A stretch of 64,000 bases of DNA from Desulfobulbus elongatus DSM 2908. Its GTDB lineage: Bacteria; Desulfobacterota; Desulfobulbia; Desulfobulbales; Desulfobulbaceae. The notes beneath the pieces are model-generated. The model searched no databases and was not told where the DNA came from. It was given only the letters and a program-made list of their open reading frames with translations. A program made the translations under genes and the position numbers. Of the stretch, positions 61,804-64,000 are shown piece after piece. The stretch's first letter is position 1; each line of letters opens with the position of its first letter. Where the stretch lies: positions 1 to 64,000 of the forward strand of contig NZ_JHZB01000010.1 in assembly GCF_000621145.1 (NCBI RefSeq). The letters run 5' to 3'.

Positions 61804-64000
61804 TCAGGTATCCAGCGGCAGCTCAACCGCAAAGACCGTGCCGGCGGGGGTGTTGTCGTGGACCCGGATGGTGCCGCCGTGCTCGCTGACGATGGTGTGG
61901 GCGATGGCCAGGCCGAGGCCGGTGCCCGATTTGCGGGTGGAAAAATAGGGCTCGAAGATCCGCACCTTGACCTCGTCGGCAATGCCCGGGCCATCGTCGG
62001 CCACCGCCATGCGGACCTGGCCGGCCCTGTCGCCGAATCCGAGGGAGACCGTGATGGTGCCGCCGTCGCCCAGAACAGAGACGGCGTTGTCGAGCAGGTT
62101 GATCAGCACCCGTTTGAGCTGGACGCCGTCGAAGAGAAATTCGGGCACCGCCGGGTCGATCCGGCAGACGATGGTCAGGTGCTTGTGTGCCTCCTGATAG
62201 AGGATTGCCATTTCCCAGATCAGGTTTCCCAGGTTTTTCCGCTCCTTGCGCAGTTTGGGCATGCGGGCGAAGTCGGAGAACTCGCTCACCAGTTTCTTGA
62301 TCTCGTCGACCTGGTTGACGATGGTGGCGGTGCACTGGTCGAAGATCTCCCGGTTGTCGTCGATGCTGTCCAGGTAGCGTTTGCGCAGCCGCTGGGCCGA
62401 GAGCTGGATGGGCGTCAGCGGGTTCTTGATCTCATGGGCGATGCGGCGGGCCACTTCCTGCCAGGCGGCGAGCCGTTGCGCCTTTTCCAGGTTGGTCAGG
62501 TTGTCGAAGACGATGACGAAGCCGATGGGCTGCTGCCAATCGTCCACCATGCGGGTGACGTTGACCTGGAGGGACAAAGTTTCGCCCCGGCGGATGGTCA
62601 CCCGCAGATGCCGCTCGATCGTCTGCCTGCCGCTGGCCAGCAGTTCCTTCAAGAAACTCTCGACGATGAGCACGTGCTGTTTGGGCAGGGCGACATGGAA
62701 ATCCCTGCCCAGGAAGGCGGCGGGCCTGATGGCCAGCAATTCCTCGGCGAAGCGGTTGATGGTGGTGATCCGGTTGTTCTCGTCCAGGGCGATGACGCCG
62801 GCGGCCACGTTTTCCAGGATGGTTTCGAGGTAGCGGCGGCGCTGTTCCGACACCTCGGTGCTGTCCTGCAGCGCCTGGTGGGTCCGGGCCAGTTGCCGGT
62901 TCGACGCCAGGATCTCCGCGGTCATGGAGTTGAAGGAGTCGACCAGCATGCCCATCTCGTCGTCCGCCTCCTTCTCGACGATGAAATCCATATCGCCGTC
63001 GGCCACCCTCCTGGTGGCCTCGGCCAGCTTCTTGATCGGTCCGGTGAGGCCGCGGGCGATGTAGAAGCCGAACCAGATCGCCCCGAACAGCACCAGCAGG
63101 GTGATGATCAGGAGCATGATGATGAGGCTGAATTTGATCGGCGCCTTGAGCATGACCAGTTGCTGGTAGCCGGTGATGCCCCCGGAAATGGACTGCATGG
63201 CTTCGAGCCGGGCGGCGGGGACCAGAACGGTGGTGATCAGGAACCAGGTTTGCGGGGTTTCCAACCTGACCTCCACCGGGACGATCGCCTCGATCAATTC
63301 GCCCAGGGCGGTTTTCTGGGTGACCACCTCGGTGCGGTCGAAGGTGGCGGTCAGGCGCAGGGCCTCCGAGGGCGGAGAGGGCGGCGTCATGGCCTGGAGA
63401 CGGGGACCGGTCACCGAGACGAGCGGTTTCCGTTCGTTGTCGAGCAGGAGGATGGAGTCCGGGGCGCCCGGCAGATCGATTTCGAGCGTCTTGGAGAAGA
63501 ATTGCTCCAGGGCATTTGCATCGGTCAGATCCAGGGTGCCGCTTTCCAGGATCGAGGCGAGTTGGCGGCCGGTGTACTCGGCCTGCTCGCCGCTGTCGTG
63601 GAGGGTCGCCTGCGCCAGCTTGAGCGAGGACTGGAGCGAATCCTCCACCTGGGCGTTGAACCAGTAGTCCATGGAGGTGGAGACGAAGCGCAGGGCCACG
63701 AAGAAGAGGATGGCCGTGGGGATCAGGGAAAGCGAGACGAAGCAGATCACCAGCCGGGTGCGCAGACGGGAGCCGAGGATTTTCTGATTGCGTTCGAAGA
63801 TCAGCTCCACCAGGTTGCGCAGCACCAGGTAGAGCATGAGCAGCAGCAGCAGCCCGTTGACGTTGATCAGGGCGAAGATCAGGATGGTGCTGGAAATGGG
63901 CAGGTTGAAATCGCCGCTGAGCAGGCCGCGCTGGACGTAGCCCAGAACCGGGATGAGCAGGAGGCAGAAGACGATGACGATGCGAACCAGCCGCTGCTTC
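61804..64000 (-). CDS. NtrY-like sensor histidine kinase, N-terminus beyond the window
   Basis: At least 731 residues are open to the right edge in one frame; the true start lies outside. Visible: two hydrophobic segments near the start, a periplasmic sensor region, another helix (about 63100), HAMP, PAS, and a HisKA site in A-H-E-I-K-N-P-L-T-P-I-Q-L-S-A-Q-R-L, then an HATPase with D-N-A-V, D-D-G-P-G-I and T-G-L-G-L-A-I. F-N-L-P-I-S-S-T-I-L and R-N-Q-K-I-L-G-S-R-L-R-T-R-L are NtrY-like. It pairs with the regulator at 60352. Confidence 0.9.
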   Translation of the reverse strand, partial: KQRLVRIVIVFCLLLIPVLGYVQRGLLSGDFNLPISSTILIFALINVNGLLLLLMLYLVLRNLVELIFERNQKILGSRLRTRLVICFVSLSLIPTAILFFVALRFVSTSMDYWFNAQVEDSLQSSLKLAQATLHDSGEQAEYTGRQLASILESGTLDLTDANALEQFFSKTLEIDLPGAPDSILLLDNERKPLVSVTGPRLQAMTPPSPPSEALRLTATFDRTEVVTQKTALGELIEAIVPVEVRLETPQTWFLITTVLVPAARLEAMQSISGGITGYQQLVMLKAPIKFSLIIMLLIITLLVLFGAIWFGFYIARGLTGPIKKLAEATRRVADGDMDFIVEKEADDEMGMLVDSFNSMTAEILASNRQLARTHQALQDSTEVSEQRRRYLETILENVAAGVIALDENNRITTINRFAEELLAIRPAAFLGRDFHVALPKQHVLIVESFLKELLASGRQTIERHLRVTIRRGETLSLQVNVTRMVDDWQQPIGFVIVFDNLTNLEKAQRLAAWQEVARRIAHEIKNPLTPIQLSAQRLRKRYLDSIDDNREIFDQCTATIVNQVDEIKKLVSEFSDFARMPKLRKERKNLGNLIWEMAILYQEAHKHLTIVCRIDPAVPEFLFDGVQLKRVLINLLDNAVSVLGDGGTITVSLGFGDRAGQVRMAVADDGPGIADEVKVRIFEPYFSTRKSGTGLGLAIAHTIVSEHGGTIRVHDNTPAGTVFAVELPLDT

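Overview
The window is GC-rich, almost fully coding chromosome from a Gram-negative bacterium. It carries lipid A/Kdo synthesis (waaA), a Lol lipoprotein-release system, sigma-54 regulators with NtrY-like and Cache-type kinases, and much c-di-GMP signalling. The enzyme repertoire and gene style fit a Desulfobacterota lineage, most likely a Desulfobulbales-type sulfate reducer. That placement is inference from protein style, because no rRNA or respiratory marker is present. Most of the window is core housekeeping. I see no phage, CRISPR array or large island. The only mobile trace is the last 42 codons of a transposase at the left edge.

Layout. 1-5.4 kb: transposase tail, hisD-rsmG, leuB, a divergent PRPP synthetase and asd. 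5.4-6.2 kb: a gene-free stretch of stacked inverted repeats. 6.2-13.1 kb (all minus): exported metallo-hydrolase; lolC-lolD plus a lipoprotein with a degenerate CHAP-like domain; lysS; rlmD-like rRNA methyltransferase. 13.2-18.9 kb (plus): sigma-54 response regulator, a GAF-PAS-PAS-GGDEF protein with a decayed EAL domain, an aminotransferase. 19-22.9 kb: grpE-dnaK and trpS. 22.9-25.4 kb (minus): a secreted cyclophilin-FKBP fusion and an MFS transporter. 25.6-35.7 kb (plus): waaA, carA-carB, ftsH-folP, serA. 35.7-42 kb (plus): a short-transcript/attenuator candidate, a DUF362 gene overlapping a FabL-like enoyl-ACP reductase, an attenuated-looking metK leader, metK-ahcY, trmFO. 42-48.6 kb (minus): primase/helicase-like protein, CNB-PilZ protein, maf, truA, argC, rpsI, rplM, tRNA-Gly. 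48.9-59.2 kb (plus): hisB, a lipoprotein, a TtcA-like sulfurtransferase, a phosphoesterase tightly linked to a Ser/Thr kinase, an unknown protein, a Cache histidine kinase with a REC-DUF3369-HD-GYP partner, a SEC-C protein, a VanZ protein and a hydrolase. 59.2-64 kb (minus): hemB and an NtrX/NtrY-like two-component pair, the kinase running off the right edge.

How parts work together. metK and ahcY make and recycle S-adenosylmethionine metabolites behind one leader. carAB, prs, leuB, asd, hisD, hisB, argC and serA feed amino acid and nucleotide synthesis, yet sit as scattered singletons rather than pathway operons. c-di-GMP proteins recur: a GGDEF synthase, a PilZ receptor joined to a cyclic-nucleotide domain, and an HD-GYP phosphodiesterase. 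The most noteworthy items are two structured leaders ending in intrinsic terminators (before DUF362-fabL and before metK), the primase/helicase whose TOPRIM acidic pair is lost, and the phosphoesterase-Ser/Thr kinase module. I found no complete new defence or mobile system.
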